NCBI GenBank assembly: GCA_015075405.1
Contig: JABTUK010000003.1
Coordinates: forward strand, 1,178,001-1,242,000
DNA from: Anaerolineales bacterium
GTDB lineage: Bacteria; Chloroflexota; Anaerolineae; 4572-78; J111
Direction: 5' to 3'
Length of the DNA: 64,000 nucleotides
Shown here: positions 48,323 to 58,114 of the stretch, one piece after another
Layout: every line of letters starts with the position of its first letter
Position numbering within the stretch: the stretch's first letter is position 1
Made by a program: the position numbers and the translations under genes
The notes under the pieces: generated by a model
Told to the model about the DNA's origin: nothing
Databases searched by the model: none
Seen by the model: the letters and a program-made list of their open reading frames with translations, nothing else

Positions 48323-51300
48323 CTATGGCTCCCATCGCGGCGGTAATTGGTTCAGATCGGGCAAGGCGCTGGGGACAATTTCGGCGCCGGCGGCGGCAAT
48401 AACGGTTAGCGAGGCCATATTATTGTTCTCGTTGGATTCGGCAATTTCAACAAATGAAGCATTTTCGGCGTCAAAACTGTCAACAAAAGCATATAGTTGG
48501 TTGGTTCCGCCGGGCAGGCTGCCCGTCCATTGGGAAAGCGGCGCGGGCGCCGGCGCAATTCCGACTGAACCATCCGAGGTGAGGGTGACACTGGCCCCGG
48601 CAGCCAGCGCAGGCACAGGCCAGGCAATCCCCTGGCTGCTGCCGGTCCGTTCCCAACGGCGGTTGCCGCCCAAAGCCGGGTTATTGGGTAAGGTAGTTGG
48701 ATTCACATAAAAATCTACCCAGAAGCCTTCGCCAGTTGAAGTATTACCCGCATTTTGGATGACTACGGTGACCACCCGGTTGGGATTAGCGCCGGTCACA
48801 GTGAAATCGGTAATAACCAAATCGGCGGCGGGGGCAAAATCTCTAAAGACAATAGGCAGATAGACAGTAGTGCTGGGGGTGGTGACAGTATTGGTGAAGG
48901 TGCAGGTTACATTCTCACCCGCATCCAGGTCAATGGTAGAGGTACGACTGCTCAAGTTTGTTGTCGAGCCGCTGTCCGGGTCAGCACAGGTTAGACCAGT
49001 AAGACTCCAACCGGCTACTGCGCTTTCAGTGACCGCATAGCTGCCGGGGCTTAGATTTAACACGGTGTGGCTATTAGGTGGGGTACCATCGTCAACCAAA
49101 GAGAAAGTACCAAGAGCGCCGGTAAAGGTAAAGGATTGGGTACTGGTCGGCACAGCGCTTTTGACAATGGTGATCGAACCAACAGCGTTGTTAAAGGTAT
49201 TGGTAAAGGTACAACTGACAGTTTCGCCCGGCCCCAGAGCAATGTTAACCAGCCCAAAGCCGGGGTTGGTGGTGGTGTTGCCGGTGGGATCGTTGCAGGT
49301 CAAGTTGGTCAAAGCCCAGTTTGAGGTTGCTCCTTCGATGACTGTGTAGCTTCCGTGGGCCAGGCCAGAGAAGGTACGGCTGTTGGGCAGGGCGCCATCG
49401 CTATCATCATCCAGCGCAAAGACGGTGTTGGTGGAAACGCCGGTAAGCAGATACCCAAAATCCTGGGGGTCGTTGGGAATAGCATTTTTATTAATAACAA
49501 TTGAACCAGGCTGAGCGGTATTGGTAAAGGTGCAGTTTACGGTTTCACCGGCTGAAACGTTGATGGTGGCGGTGCGTGTCCCCAAATTGCCGCTGCTGCC
49601 GCCGCCAACCGTGTCGGCGCAGGTGAGATCGGTCAAATCCCAGCCGGTCACAGCGGTCTCGGTAACGTTGTAGGTTCCAGGCGGCGCGGTGAGAGTCCGG
49701 CTGATGGGCAGGGTCCCATCGCCGGTATCGGTATCGAGGGCAAAGTTGGCGCTGCCGGTAATGGTGCTGGTAAAGGTAAAGTCTTGCGGGTCCGAGGGGG
49801 GGTCGGTGGCCTTGTTGATGATAATGATACCGCGTTTGGTATTGGTAAAGGTGCATCTGACCGTTTCAGCCGGGGCAACGATAATGGTTGCCGTCCGGGT
49901 GCTGGTGTTGCCGCTGCTGTCGCCGTCATCACAGGTGAGACCGCTTACATCCCAACCGGCCACGGCTCCCTCGGTCATCGTGTACGTCCCAGGAGTCAGA
50001 CCGCTCAAGGTGATGGTATCGGAGAGGGGGTTGCCGGCAGCGCCGTCATCATCCAACTGAAAGGCAGTAATAGGTGTTGGGCCGGTGGCGGTAAAGGAGA
50101 AATCCTGGGGATCATTAGCCGGATTGGCCACTGCTATTTTCTCAATAATAATGGTTCCGGGGTCGGCCTGGTTGGTAAAGGTGCAGGTAATTGTCTCGCT
50201 GGGGGCAACGTTAATTGTGGCTACACCCGTACCGGTATTGCCGCTGCTGTTGCCGGTGGGGTCAACACAAGTAATGCTGGTCAAAGACCAATCGGCCACC
50301 GGCAACGTTTCGGTTATCAGATAATTGCCGCTGACCAGGTTGGGAAATGTCTGGCTATTGGGCAGGGTTCCATCACCGGGGTCATCATCCAGGGAGAAGT
50401 TGAGATTGCCGGGGATGTTGCTGGTAAAGGCAAAATCTTGCGGGTAGTCAGGGATAGCATCTTTGATAACTGTAATCGTTCCCAGTTTGGCGTTGGTAAA
50501 GGTACAAATAATCGTTTCGCCGGGGTCGGCGTCAATGGTGGCGGTGCGGGTGGCCGTATCGCCGCTGCTGCCACCACCGACATTGTCAATACAAGACAGG
50601 TCGGCCAGGTCCCAGCCGGTCAGGGCTGCTTCGGTAACGGTGTAAACACCAAACGGGATCAAGAAAATCTGGCTGGCTGGTAAGGCCCCATCTCCGCTGT
50701 CGGTATCAAGAGAGAAGGCAGGATTGCCCGGGATGTTGCTGGTAAAGGCAAAATCTTGAGCGTCATTACTGGGCGTGGTAACTTTGTTGATCATCAGCGT
50801 GGCGCGTTTGGTATTGGTAAAGGTACAGGTGAGGGTTTCACCGGGCGCAACATCAATGTTGTCCACCAAGCTGCCGTCGCTACAGGTCGCGCCGGTTAAG
50901 TCCCAATTGGGTAGGCTGCTTTCCTCCACCGAGTATATACCCGTGCTGATGACCAGCGTCCGGCTAACGGGGGTGGGGCTGCCGGAGTTGGTATCCAGGG
51001 TAAAGGTGGGGGTTGCCGGAATCGAGGTGGTAAAGGTAAATACCTGAGGGTCAGCCGCGGGAATAGTGACCTTTTCAACAATCAGGTTGCCGTCGTCGGC
51101 CAGGTTGGTAAAGGTGCAATCAATTGTCTCGCCGGGGGCCACATTAAGGGCGGCGGTGCGAGTGGCGGAGTCTACCCCACTATCGGCAGTAGGGTCAACA
51201 CACAAGATATTACTCACCGACCAGTTGGCCACAGCGCCTTCGGTGATGGTATAAAGCCCGGTAGCAACGGATAAAGTTTGGCTAACCGGCAGGGTCAGGT

Positions 51301-53182
51301 CGCCGGGGTCGTCGTCAAGCGAGAAGGGCGGGATGGTGGTGGGGGGGCTGCTGGTGACGGTAAAGGTAAAGTCTTGGGGGTGATTGGGCAGGCTATCCTT
51401 GATAATATTGATGACGCCCCGCTTGGTATTGGTAAAGGTACAGATAACAGTTTCGCCGGGGGCCAGGTCAATTGTGGCGGTACCATCAACTATACTAACC
51501 GGGCTGTCGTCGTCGCAACCCAAATCGGTTAAATCCCAGCCTGAAACAGCATCTTCCTGAACCGTGTAAGTACCGGAAGCAACATCGGTCAGGGTGATAC
51601 TGTTGGTTGGGGTGACGCTGCCTGGATCGGCATCCAGGGTGAAGGTGGGGCTACCAGGAATGGTGGTGGTATAAGTAAATACTTGCGGATCGCCGGTAGG
51701 AGTGGCGTCCTTTTGAATGACGATGGTGCCGCGCTTGGTGTTGGTAAAAGTGCAAGTAACGGTTTCACCGGCGGCAACATTAATATTGGCAAGTCTTGTA
51801 CCCAAATTTGTAGTTGTGTTACCACTTGGGTCGGCGCAGGTCAGGTCGGTCAAATCCCAGCTTGACAATGCGTCTTCTTGAACAAAATAGTCACCAGGGG
51901 TGAGGTCGGTGAAGGTCCGGCTGATAGGCTGGGTGGGGTCGCCGGTGTCAGTATCCAGCGCAAAGTTGAGATTGCCGGGAATATCGCTGGTAAAGCTGAA
52001 GACCTGGGTATCGCTAATGGGTTGGGTGGCTTTGGTGATGATGATGGTACCAAAGTTCTGGTTGGTAAAGGTACAGGTCAGATTGTCGCCGGGGGACAGA
52101 CTGGCTTCGACGGTGCGGGTACTTAACGTGGGGGTGAAGCTGCTGGTAGCGCCGGTGAAGCCGGCCACAGCGGCCAGGTCGCTGGCGCAGTCCAGGTTAG
52201 ACAAGCCCCAGGTGGTTGGGGGAAGATTTTCGGTGACAGTGTAACCGCTCGTCGGCAGCAGGTCGAAGGTGATTGTATTGGGTAGGGTAGGGTCGGCGTC
52301 ATCATCAAGCAGGATGGTGGTAGTGGTAAAACTGGCGGCAAAGGAGAAATTCTGAGGGTCGGGGCTGGGGTTGGCATCTTTGGTGATGGTCAGGGATGTG
52401 TGCTGAAAGCGAATCGCCCGGTTATTGGCCAACACAGGCGCGTTACAACCTTCATATTGCAGGCTCAGGGCGGCCGTGTTGCGCCGAATACCGATGCTGC
52501 CGCCGTTGCCAAAATCGAGGTTGTTGCCATCAGTATCAGTTCCGGCGGTGGTATCTTGATATTGAAAAAGGATAAGATTAGAGGTTTCAAAGAGAATGGC
52601 CTGGAAGGTAACGGAGCCGCCGTTTGCATCCACCTTATCATGTTCCATGTTGTTCCATTGCACAATCAAACGGCGGTTGGGCGCGCTCCCTTGAATCTCC
52701 CAAAAAACGTCGCCCACATTACCCCAATCGTCCCACCAGGGGGCAATAATATTGTTGGGACCACCGGAAAGCGGACAAGCATTGTTAGCGCCTATCGTCC
52801 CGCCGACAGCGTTAAATTGGATGGCCCCATTGTTGCTCACCAGCAGATCAGATAAGGTCAGGTCATAAAATTCAAAGTCAAAACCGGTCAGAGCGCCCGC
52901 CGGAATATTGGCATTACCCTCATCGCCCAACCCCAGATTAGTCCCTGTACCAGAAATGTCAATAAAACCGAAGGTAGGACCATCTATCTCAGTTTCATCC
53001 TGGTAAGTGTACCCAAAAGCATCCGGGGCGCTGCTAGCTGCTTTTAAGGGAATGGCAAAAACCGGCTCTGCCTGAAGGACGGGGTGGGAAGTGGTAGTAT
53101 TGGCAGTAGCTAACGGAACGGTCAACAAGCTGAAGGGGAGTAATAAAATAACCAAACCGGCAAAAACAGTTATTTTCTTCAT
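48323..53182 (-). CDS. Large secreted surface protein with eleven prealbumin-like repeats
   Basis: About 1619 residues. A signal peptide (ITVFAGLVILLLPFSLLTVPLATA) is followed by a beta-rich N-terminal domain (up to about 265; GSIGIRRNTAALSLQYEGCN near its end), then eleven consecutive units of about 95-105 residues with TIxIxKxxxPxxDPQxFxFTxxIPG, YTVxExxVxGWDLTxLxCxD and VAPGETVxCTFTNTKRG motifs, a prealbumin-like fold (SpaA-type) used in surface proteins. After YLPIVFRDF comes a CARDB-like domain (ADLVITDFTVTGANPNRVVTVVIQNAG, ESNENNNMASLTV). It is likely an adhesin or surface-layer-type protein; no sorting motif is seen. ATG at 53182 is 35 nt downstream of a MITE-like element. Confidence 0.85.
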   Translation of the reverse strand: MKKITVFAGLVILLLPFSLLTVPLATANTTTSHPVLQAEPVFAIPLKAASSAPDAFGYTYQDETEIDGPTFGFIDISGTGTNLGLGDEGNANIPAGALTGFDFEFYDLTLSDLLVSNNGAIQFNAVGGTIGANNACPLSGGPNNIIAPWWDDWGNVGDVFWEIQGSAPNRRLIVQWNNMEHDKVDANGGSVTFQAILFETSNLILFQYQDTTAGTDTDGNNLDFGNGGSIGIRRNTAALSLQYEGCNAPVLANNRAIRFQHTSLTITKDANPSPDPQNFSFAASFTTTTILLDDDADPTLPNTITFDLLPTSGYTVTENLPPTTWGLSNLDCASDLAAVAGFTGATSSFTPTLSTRTVEASLSPGDNLTCTFTNQNFGTIIITKATQPISDTQVFSFTSDIPGNLNFALDTDTGDPTQPISRTFTDLTPGDYFVQEDALSSWDLTDLTCADPSGNTTTNLGTRLANINVAAGETVTCTFTNTKRGTIVIQKDATPTGDPQVFTYTTTIPGSPTFTLDADPGSVTPTNSITLTDVASGTYTVQEDAVSGWDLTDLGCDDDSPVSIVDGTATIDLAPGETVICTFTNTKRGVINIIKDSLPNHPQDFTFTVTSSPPTTIPPFSLDDDPGDLTLPVSQTLSVATGLYTITEGAVANWSVSNILCVDPTADSGVDSATRTAALNVAPGETIDCTFTNLADDGNLIVEKVTIPAADPQVFTFTTSIPATPTFTLDTNSGSPTPVSRTLVISTGIYSVEESSLPNWDLTGATCSDGSLVDNIDVAPGETLTCTFTNTKRATLMINKVTTPSNDAQDFAFTSNIPGNPAFSLDTDSGDGALPASQIFLIPFGVYTVTEAALTGWDLADLSCIDNVGGGSSGDTATRTATIDADPGETIICTFTNAKLGTITVIKDAIPDYPQDFAFTSNIPGNLNFSLDDDPGDGTLPNSQTFPNLVSGNYLITETLPVADWSLTSITCVDPTGNSSGNTGTGVATINVAPSETITCTFTNQADPGTIIIEKIAVANPANDPQDFSFTATGPTPITAFQLDDDGAAGNPLSDTITLSGLTPGTYTMTEGAVAGWDVSGLTCDDGDSSGNTSTRTATIIVAPAETVRCTFTNTKRGIIIINKATDPPSDPQDFTFTSTITGSANFALDTDTGDGTLPISRTLTAPPGTYNVTETAVTGWDLTDLTCADTVGGGSSGNLGTRTATINVSAGETVNCTFTNTAQPGSIVINKNAIPNDPQDFGYLLTGVSTNTVFALDDDSDGALPNSRTFSGLAHGSYTVIEGATSNWALTNLTCNDPTGNTTTNPGFGLVNIALGPGETVSCTFTNTFNNAVGSITIVKSAVPTSTQSFTFTGALGTFSLVDDGTPPNSHTVLNLSPGSYAVTESAVAGWSLTGLTCADPDSGSTTNLSSRTSTIDLDAGENVTCTFTNTVTTPSTTVYLPIVFRDFAPAADLVITDFTVTGANPNRVVTVVIQNAGNTSTGEGFWVDFYVNPTTLPNNPALGGNRRWERTGSSQGIAWPVPALAAGASVTLTSDGSVGIAPAPAPLSQWTGSLPGGTNQLYAFVDSFDAENASFVEIAESNENNNMASLTVIAAAGAEIVPSALPDLNQLPPRWEP
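48880..52400. repeat. Eleven imperfect coding repeats of about 0.3 kb
   Basis: Each unit encodes a prealbumin-like module; the ends CTFTN-T(K/A/Q) recur. Alternate units vary more than the conserved C-x-F-T-N end, suggesting old duplications. Confidence 0.8.
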
Positions 53183-53552
53183 CGAAGGCGCTCCTGTGTA
53201 ATGAGGTGGGGGGGGTATCAGTAGATCCAAATTTGAGGAGCCAGCACGCCCACGTGCGGCGGCGCGTGGGCGTACCCGCTTCGCATTTTTGAAAATTGGA
53301 TCCACTGAGTATAGATTTTTTCAGCTTTTACCTTAATATTGAGTCCTGGTGTTAAAGAAAAAGATTCGGGGTGACATAGGAAAGAGATAATTTTAAGGTT
53401 TATTATTAGGGCAAACCTGTTTTACTGGGAGGGCAAAGGTTAAAAACGGCTAAATCTCTGCTCGCTAAAAGCGCAAAGCTGCTGTTAGACAGGCCCTAAT
53501 TTGTTAAAATGAGGACAAGAGGTATAACGTGTATCGAGTTGATGAAGCTAAA
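53183..53552. other. Gap with MITE-like element
   Basis: No gene seen. It holds the element at 53218-53308; the remaining sequence before the TPR gene (53309-53552) shows no clear signal beyond AT-rich tracts. Confidence 0.6.
53218..53308. mobile_element. MITE-like palindromic element, copy D
   Basis: Ends TCAGTAGATCC / GGATCCACTGA, CACGCCCACGTG inside, flanked by GTA on both sides (53215-53217 and 53309-53311). It is placed between the promoter region and the start of the large surface-protein gene. Confidence 0.85.
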
Positions 53553-54290
53553 TTAGTTACGTAAAGCATCCAAATAGCGTTGAGCTTCCTGGCTGGCCCG
53601 AGAGTCTTGACCCGAATAGCGGGCCAGAAAGGTTTCAAACGCCTCAATTGCCTCTTGCTTTTGGTTCAGCGCATTATAAGCTACCCCTAAACTAAAATAA
53701 GGCTCGGCCAACTTAGGGTCCAGGTCTCTGGCCTGTTGGAGCTGATCAATTGCTTGCTGCAACAGTTCGGGGTTGGGGGAATTGGGGTTGAGCAAGGCCT
53801 GCTGTAAGTACAGCGCCCCCAGGTTGTAAGCCACATCGCCATCGGTAGGATCAAGTTCCAGCGCCTTTTGATACTGCGAGGCAGCCAGGTCCAACTGCGC
53901 CAATTGATAGTACACCACCCCCAAATTGGCATAGGCGCCCTGGAATTTGGGGTCTAACTCAATGGCTCTTTGATAGGCGGCCTGAGCCTGCGGCCATTGA
54001 CCGGCGGCAGCATAAGCATTGCCCGCCTCAAATTGAGCCTGGGCCGAATCCGGGTTTGCTTGGGCTGTTGCCGCCGGGTCATTGACCTGGGGCGGCGCTA
54101 CCGGAGATACCGGCGCAGGCGGGATTGGTCTCGAGTTGGACTGATCTTGAAAATATTGGTAAGCCAAAAGCGCAGTAATGCCCACCGCAAGCACACCAAT
54201 AAGGGTTCGCCACGGGAGTCCTTGATTTTTGGTTTCAGTCAAAACGGGCGGCTCGGCGGGCTGCTCAGAATCAAGTTGTTCGCCATTCAT
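53553..54290 (-). CDS. TPR-repeat membrane-anchored protein
   Basis: About 245 residues. A membrane segment (TLIGVLAVGITALLAYQYF, about 40) follows a short cytoplasmic start; after a Pro-rich linker there are four or more TPR units (AAGQWPQAQAAYQRAIELDPKFQGAYANLGVVY; LAASQYQKALELDPTDGDVAYNLGALY; IDQLQQARDLDPKLAEPYFSLGVAY; EAIEAFETFLARY). It probably scaffolds partners. Its ATG lies one base after the stop of the metallo-hydrolase gene, so they are cotranslated. Confidence 0.85.
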   Translation of the reverse strand: MNGEQLDSEQPAEPPVLTETKNQGLPWRTLIGVLAVGITALLAYQYFQDQSNSRPIPPAPVSPVAPPQVNDPAATAQANPDSAQAQFEAGNAYAAAGQWPQAQAAYQRAIELDPKFQGAYANLGVVYYQLAQLDLAASQYQKALELDPTDGDVAYNLGALYLQQALLNPNSPNPELLQQAIDQLQQARDLDPKLAEPYFSLGVAYNALNQKQEAIEAFETFLARYSGQDSRASQEAQRYLDALRN

Positions 54291-54291
54291 A

Positions 54292-54930
54292 CTACGATTT
54301 TGCTTCCAGCAGCACAATCTGGGTTTCTTCGGGCAAACCGGCTTTGGTAAGCTTCAGCGTTTCAATGGTATCGGTCTTGGTCACCCCCATTTCTTTCAAA
54401 AACTTATCTACGGGGTCCAACTTAACCGTTAAATCCGGCAAATGATAATGCATGGGGATAACAATGTAAGGCTCAATCAGGCTGATCACTTCCGCGGCCT
54501 GGGCCGCATTGAGGGTGTTTTGCCCGCCCACCGGAACCATCAAAACCTCGATACTCCCTAAATCTTCCACCTGATTTTGTGTAGGCACATGGCTCAAATC
54601 ACCCAGGTGACACACAGCAATATCTTCGATGTAAATAACATAAATATTATTTTGAGCCACCTTATCATCGCTTTTTTTGGGGGAAGCCAGGTGAATTCCG
54701 GTAATAAAAATACCCCCGATTTCATACTCGCCCGGCCCATCAATAACCTTAAACTCTCCTTTGAGTCCTTCGGTGTAATTGTGATGAGGCACATCGTGGC
54801 TAATGGTAACAATATCGGCTTTGGGACGCGGCAGCGGCAGCCCCAGGGTTTTATCGTAAGGGTCGGTTACAACGCTTGTGGTGCGATCTTTCAAACGAAA
54901 GCAGGCATGACCATACCAGGTAATTTCCAT
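54292..54930 (-). CDS. MBL-fold metallo-hydrolase (UlaG/YtkL-like)
   Basis: A 212-residue metallo-beta-lactamase-fold protein of the UlaG-like branch: EITWYGHACFRLKDR (first His), VTISHDVPHHNY (HxxxxH-type metal site, SHDVPHHN), VIDGPGEYEIGGIFITGIHLA, VCHLGDLSHVPT (catalytic Asp) and VIPMHYHLP. The metal ligands are present. The branch includes L-ascorbate-6-phosphate lactonase and many uncharacterised hydrolases. First gene of the pair with the TPR protein. Confidence 0.88.
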   Translation of the reverse strand: MEITWYGHACFRLKDRTTSVVTDPYDKTLGLPLPRPKADIVTISHDVPHHNYTEGLKGEFKVIDGPGEYEIGGIFITGIHLASPKKSDDKVAQNNIYVIYIEDIAVCHLGDLSHVPTQNQVEDLGSIEVLMVPVGGQNTLNAAQAAEVISLIEPYIVIPMHYHLPDLTVKLDPVDKFLKEMGVTKTDTIETLKLTKAGLPEETQIVLLEAKS

Positions 54931-55037
54931 AAAAATCTAAAACAATTTCCTTATATTAATGGCTAACAAACGAGCGTATTTATGACCATTCTACCATGCT
55001 TTAGAGGAAAAGGGAAGTCTACAACTGTACATAACAA

Positions 55038-55066
55038 AAAAGAGGGCTTCATCGCCCCCTACTCTA
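55038..55066 (-). terminator. Weak terminator downstream of the gene at 55146
   Basis: On the minus strand GGGC - GATGAA - GCCC with partly paired flanks is followed by TCTTTTTTG, about 80 nt beyond the stop. Confidence 0.4.
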
Positions 55067-55145
55067 TTCAATGGAGATGAGAGATTGGAGATTAAATCAT
55101 CCCCAATTTCTGCCCAAATATGGAATTTATTTGAGACAACTACCT

Positions 55146-55478
55146 TTAGACAAGCGGCTGATCGGCCAGTTGGTCGGCGAATTTTAGAATTAGGCGGCGG
55201 AGGTGAGGCTTGGAGGTTAGTTGATACATCATTTGATTGCCCGGACCGGGTGTTTGTTCCAAAATGCCCAACAGGGCCAGGTCCCCCAACTCGGGTTGAA
55301 TCAAATAGGCGTTCCGGCCAATGCGTTGGGCAATTTGGGCTGCCGGAGCGGAAAAGCTGGGGTTGCGGGCAAAAAAAGTCAGAATATCCCACTTGAGCAG
55401 ATCCGTGGCATATCGTTCTACAAATACCAACAAATCTACATCAACCTCTTTAGTTGGAGCAAGCAGTAGTAGGTCCAT
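55146..55478 (-). CDS. Small winged-helix-like protein
   Basis: A 110-residue protein. YATDLLKWDILTFFARNPSFSAPAAQIAQRIGRNAYLIQPELGDLALLGILEQTPGPGNQMMYQLT has the spacing of a winged-helix domain, with a terminal helix. It might act as a transcriptional regulator, but no family was identified. Alone between the metallo-hydrolase and the two-component genes. Confidence 0.6.
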   Translation of the reverse strand: MDLLLLAPTKEVDVDLLVFVERYATDLLKWDILTFFARNPSFSAPAAQIAQRIGRNAYLIQPELGDLALLGILEQTPGPGNQMMYQLTSKPHLRRLILKFADQLADQPLV

Positions 55479-55649
55479 CTTAAAAGTAATCCCAGCCGTA
55501 ACTAAATCTCTAAGAAAACTCTAACTTTTCTTGAGGCAACTTACAATAGTACAAAGGTCAATCCACCAGAGAATGGGCTTATTTGAGAGAAAATTTTAAG
55601 CTTGGATTATTTGGAATGATACGATTGAAACCAGACCCAATCAGGAAAA

Positions 55650-56306
55650 CTACTCCGGCAGGTCAATCAGGCCGGCCCGGACGGCGGCCAAAACGGCCTG
55701 GGCGCGATTGGGCTGTTGGAGTTTACTTAAAATATGCTTGGCATGGCTGCGAATCGTTTCTTCGCTGACAAAGAGTTTTTCGGCAATTTCGCGGTACGTG
55801 GCGGGAGTAGCCATCCAACGTAAGATCTCCCGTTCCCGCTGGGTCAGTTGAATCTGCGGCGGCAAAGCAGGACGCCGCTCCGTCACCCGGTTCAACAGCC
55901 GCCGGGCCAGGCTGGGATGCAAATAAGCTTCGCCACGCGCAACGGTGCGGATGGCCTGGGCCAGTTCATCCGGCTCGATATCCTTCATCACATAACCATC
56001 CACTTCCACGGCCAACATTTCCAGTACCCGTTCATCCAGGGCTACGCCGGTAAGCATCAAAATACGTGTATCGGGCGCGGCGGCTTGCAAGGCTGCCGCA
56101 GTGGCCTGACCATCCATCTCCGGCATGACAAAATCAAGTAGCACCAAATCGGGTTGGAGTTGCTTGGCTAATTTGACCGCCTTGGCCCCATTTTCGGCTT
56201 CGCCGATAATTTCAAAGTCGGGTTCCAGGCGCAGCATCATGACCAGCCCCTTACGGACAACGGCGTGGTCATCCACAATCAACAGGCGAATCCGGTTTTC
56301 AGCCAC
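55650..56306 (-). CDS. NarL/FixJ-type response regulator
   Basis: About 218 residues. Receiver domain: RLLIVDDHAVVRKGLVMML, phospho-Asp in LVLLDFVMPEMDG, then EVDGYVMKDIEPDELAQAI. HTH-LuxR output: QLTQREREILRWMATPATYREIAEKLFVSEETIRSHAKHIL. Start is GTG at 56306, which overlaps the kinase stop by 8 nt; the longer frame reads into the kinase gene. It controls genes in response to the kinase encoded just upstream. Confidence 0.9.
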   Translation of the reverse strand: MAENRIRLLIVDDHAVVRKGLVMMLRLEPDFEIIGEAENGAKAVKLAKQLQPDLVLLDFVMPEMDGQATAAALQAAAPDTRILMLTGVALDERVLEMLAVEVDGYVMKDIEPDELAQAIRTVARGEAYLHPSLARRLLNRVTERRPALPPQIQLTQREREILRWMATPATYREIAEKLFVSEETIRSHAKHILSKLQQPNRAQAVLAAVRAGLIDLPE

Positions 56307-58065
56307 GTTTGCTGCCTCGTTTGACCGGCAAGCGCACCAAAATCTGGGTTCCCTGGTCAACCTGACTCAGAATGTCACACGTGCCCCCCAAGCCCTGAAC
56401 CCGTTCTCGCATGCCGCGCAATCCGAAATGTTCCCGGCTGACCTCACGGGCCAGGGCTACTTTGGGATCAAATCCTTTTCCCCGATCGGAGATACTCAAA
56501 AAAACCTCGTTCGGTTCGACGTGCAGGGTCAAGCGGGCCGAATCAACGGTGGCATGGCGAGCGGCATTGGCCAGGGCTTCTTGCGAGACTCGGTAAAGAC
56601 TGCGGCGAATGACCGAAGGCAAACGATCAAAATTACCGTTGATGGTGAAATCAATGCAGAAAGCATGGGCTGGGGCAAAGTGGGTTACGTATTTATCCAA
56701 ATCGGCTTTGAATCCTTCCCAGGTCAATTCCGAAGGCCAGGTATCAAGAATATAACGCCGAATCTCCTGGCGAACTTGATCGGTCAGTTGGCGCAGTTCG
56801 ACCAGTTCTTGTTGAACGGCTTCCGCATGCCGGGGCAGCATCTTGATGCAGGCATCCAGGGTAAACACCATGCCAAACAACGACTGGGCCAGGGTATCGT
56901 GAATATCGCGGGCAATACGATTACGCTCCTGCTCGGCTGCCAGCCGCTGCGCCCGATTAATTGTGCCCAAAGCGGTAGCGGCTTGACTGGCTACAGCGGT
57001 TAAAACCACCAATTGATCTTCGGAAAGGCTGCCGGGACCACCCTCCACCGCCACCAACAACACGCCAGTGGACTGCTCTTGACTCAACAGCGGCAAAATG
57101 AGCCAGGGAACCTGGTTCAACCAATCATTAAATACCTCGTCGGCCACCAGGGGTTCTTCGTTAAACCACCAGCGGGCTTGCCGGTCGAGCAGTTTGCGGG
57201 CAATTAAGCCGTTTTCGGGCGTTAGCGGCAAAGAAGCAACTGCCGCCAGCAGCGCTTCCTGGGGCGGCTGGGCGCGCCATTCACCCAAACTCTGGGTGCT
57301 GGGATTGACCAACCCGATGATTGCCTGGGAGAAGCCCAATTCTTCGGTGATGGCCCGCAAAATACGTTGTTGGACCGACTCGATATCGGCCGCGCCTTGA
57401 AGGGCCAGGGTCCAATCGTGAATGATTTCAAGGTGGTGGTAATTGGTCGTCAGTTCGGCGTTACGCCGTGACAGGTCGGCGTAGGTCACGGCCAGGTCTT
57501 GCCGGGCCTGGCTCTCTTGTTTTAGCCGGGCCATAACATAACCAAACAAAAGCGGAAGCAACCAGAAACCGGCCAGTTGAGTGATTAAGCTGTGCAGCTC
57601 ATCCGTAATCAGATGGGCTTTGTTAGAAAATAAAAGGGTCGAAAGATAGAGCATGCTGAAAGTAGCTGAGGCCAGCACAACCCCTCTGGTTTGAAACAGC
57701 AGGGCCGCCAGCAGCAAGGGGCTTAAAGCGTACCAATAATAAGCATCACCGCCAAACGCCAACAAGGCCGCCCCACCCAGGAGGTCTGCTCCTAAAAAAC
57801 AGACAACCTCAACCAGATTATAGTTGAAAGAACGGCTTAAGATAGTCAGCAGGAGGGTGCTGCCCACTGCAAGCAGCAATAAGAGCAGTGTGGAAGAACC
57901 GGCTGTTGTTTGGAACAGCCACAACAGGGGCAGCAAACTGGCCCAGCGATAAATCCATAACCAGCGGAGCAAATGATGCTGTGATTCAGCCAGACTGAAC
58001 TTGGCTAATGGTAGCAGTTTGGTCCGCATTGATATCTTAGCCGTCATTGGCGTGTCAGCCGTCAT
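56299..58065 (-). CDS. NarL-system sensor histidine kinase with membrane and GAF domains
   Basis: A 588-residue kinase. Residues to about 190 form five or six membrane segments (SLLPLLWLFQTTAGSSTLLLLLLAVGSTLL and following); a GAF-like domain follows (LALQGAADIESVQQRILRAITEELG to TALGTINRAQRL). Then HisKA_3 with IARDIHDTLAQSLFGMVFTL (phospho-His) and an ATPase domain (SQEALANAARHA, SISDRGKGFDP). It probably senses a membrane or redox-linked signal through the membrane part and GAF. It overlaps the response regulator gene by 8 nt. Confidence 0.9.
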   Translation of the reverse strand: MTADTPMTAKISMRTKLLPLAKFSLAESQHHLLRWLWIYRWASLLPLLWLFQTTAGSSTLLLLLLAVGSTLLLTILSRSFNYNLVEVVCFLGADLLGGAALLAFGGDAYYWYALSPLLLAALLFQTRGVVLASATFSMLYLSTLLFSNKAHLITDELHSLITQLAGFWLLPLLFGYVMARLKQESQARQDLAVTYADLSRRNAELTTNYHHLEIIHDWTLALQGAADIESVQQRILRAITEELGFSQAIIGLVNPSTQSLGEWRAQPPQEALLAAVASLPLTPENGLIARKLLDRQARWWFNEEPLVADEVFNDWLNQVPWLILPLLSQEQSTGVLLVAVEGGPGSLSEDQLVVLTAVASQAATALGTINRAQRLAAEQERNRIARDIHDTLAQSLFGMVFTLDACIKMLPRHAEAVQQELVELRQLTDQVRQEIRRYILDTWPSELTWEGFKADLDKYVTHFAPAHAFCIDFTINGNFDRLPSVIRRSLYRVSQEALANAARHATVDSARLTLHVEPNEVFLSISDRGKGFDPKVALAREVSREHFGLRGMRERVQGLGGTCDILSQVDQGTQILVRLPVKRGSKRG

Positions 58066-58114
58066 TAGCTCTCCACTAACCTTTACCAGTCAAGTGAAGT
58101 ATACCCAACGCATT

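Noticed and set aside
48880..52400. CRISPR-like array
   Set aside because: The repeats are about 0.3 kb, coding, and translate to prealbumin-like modules; there are no short direct repeats with uniform spacers or cas genes.
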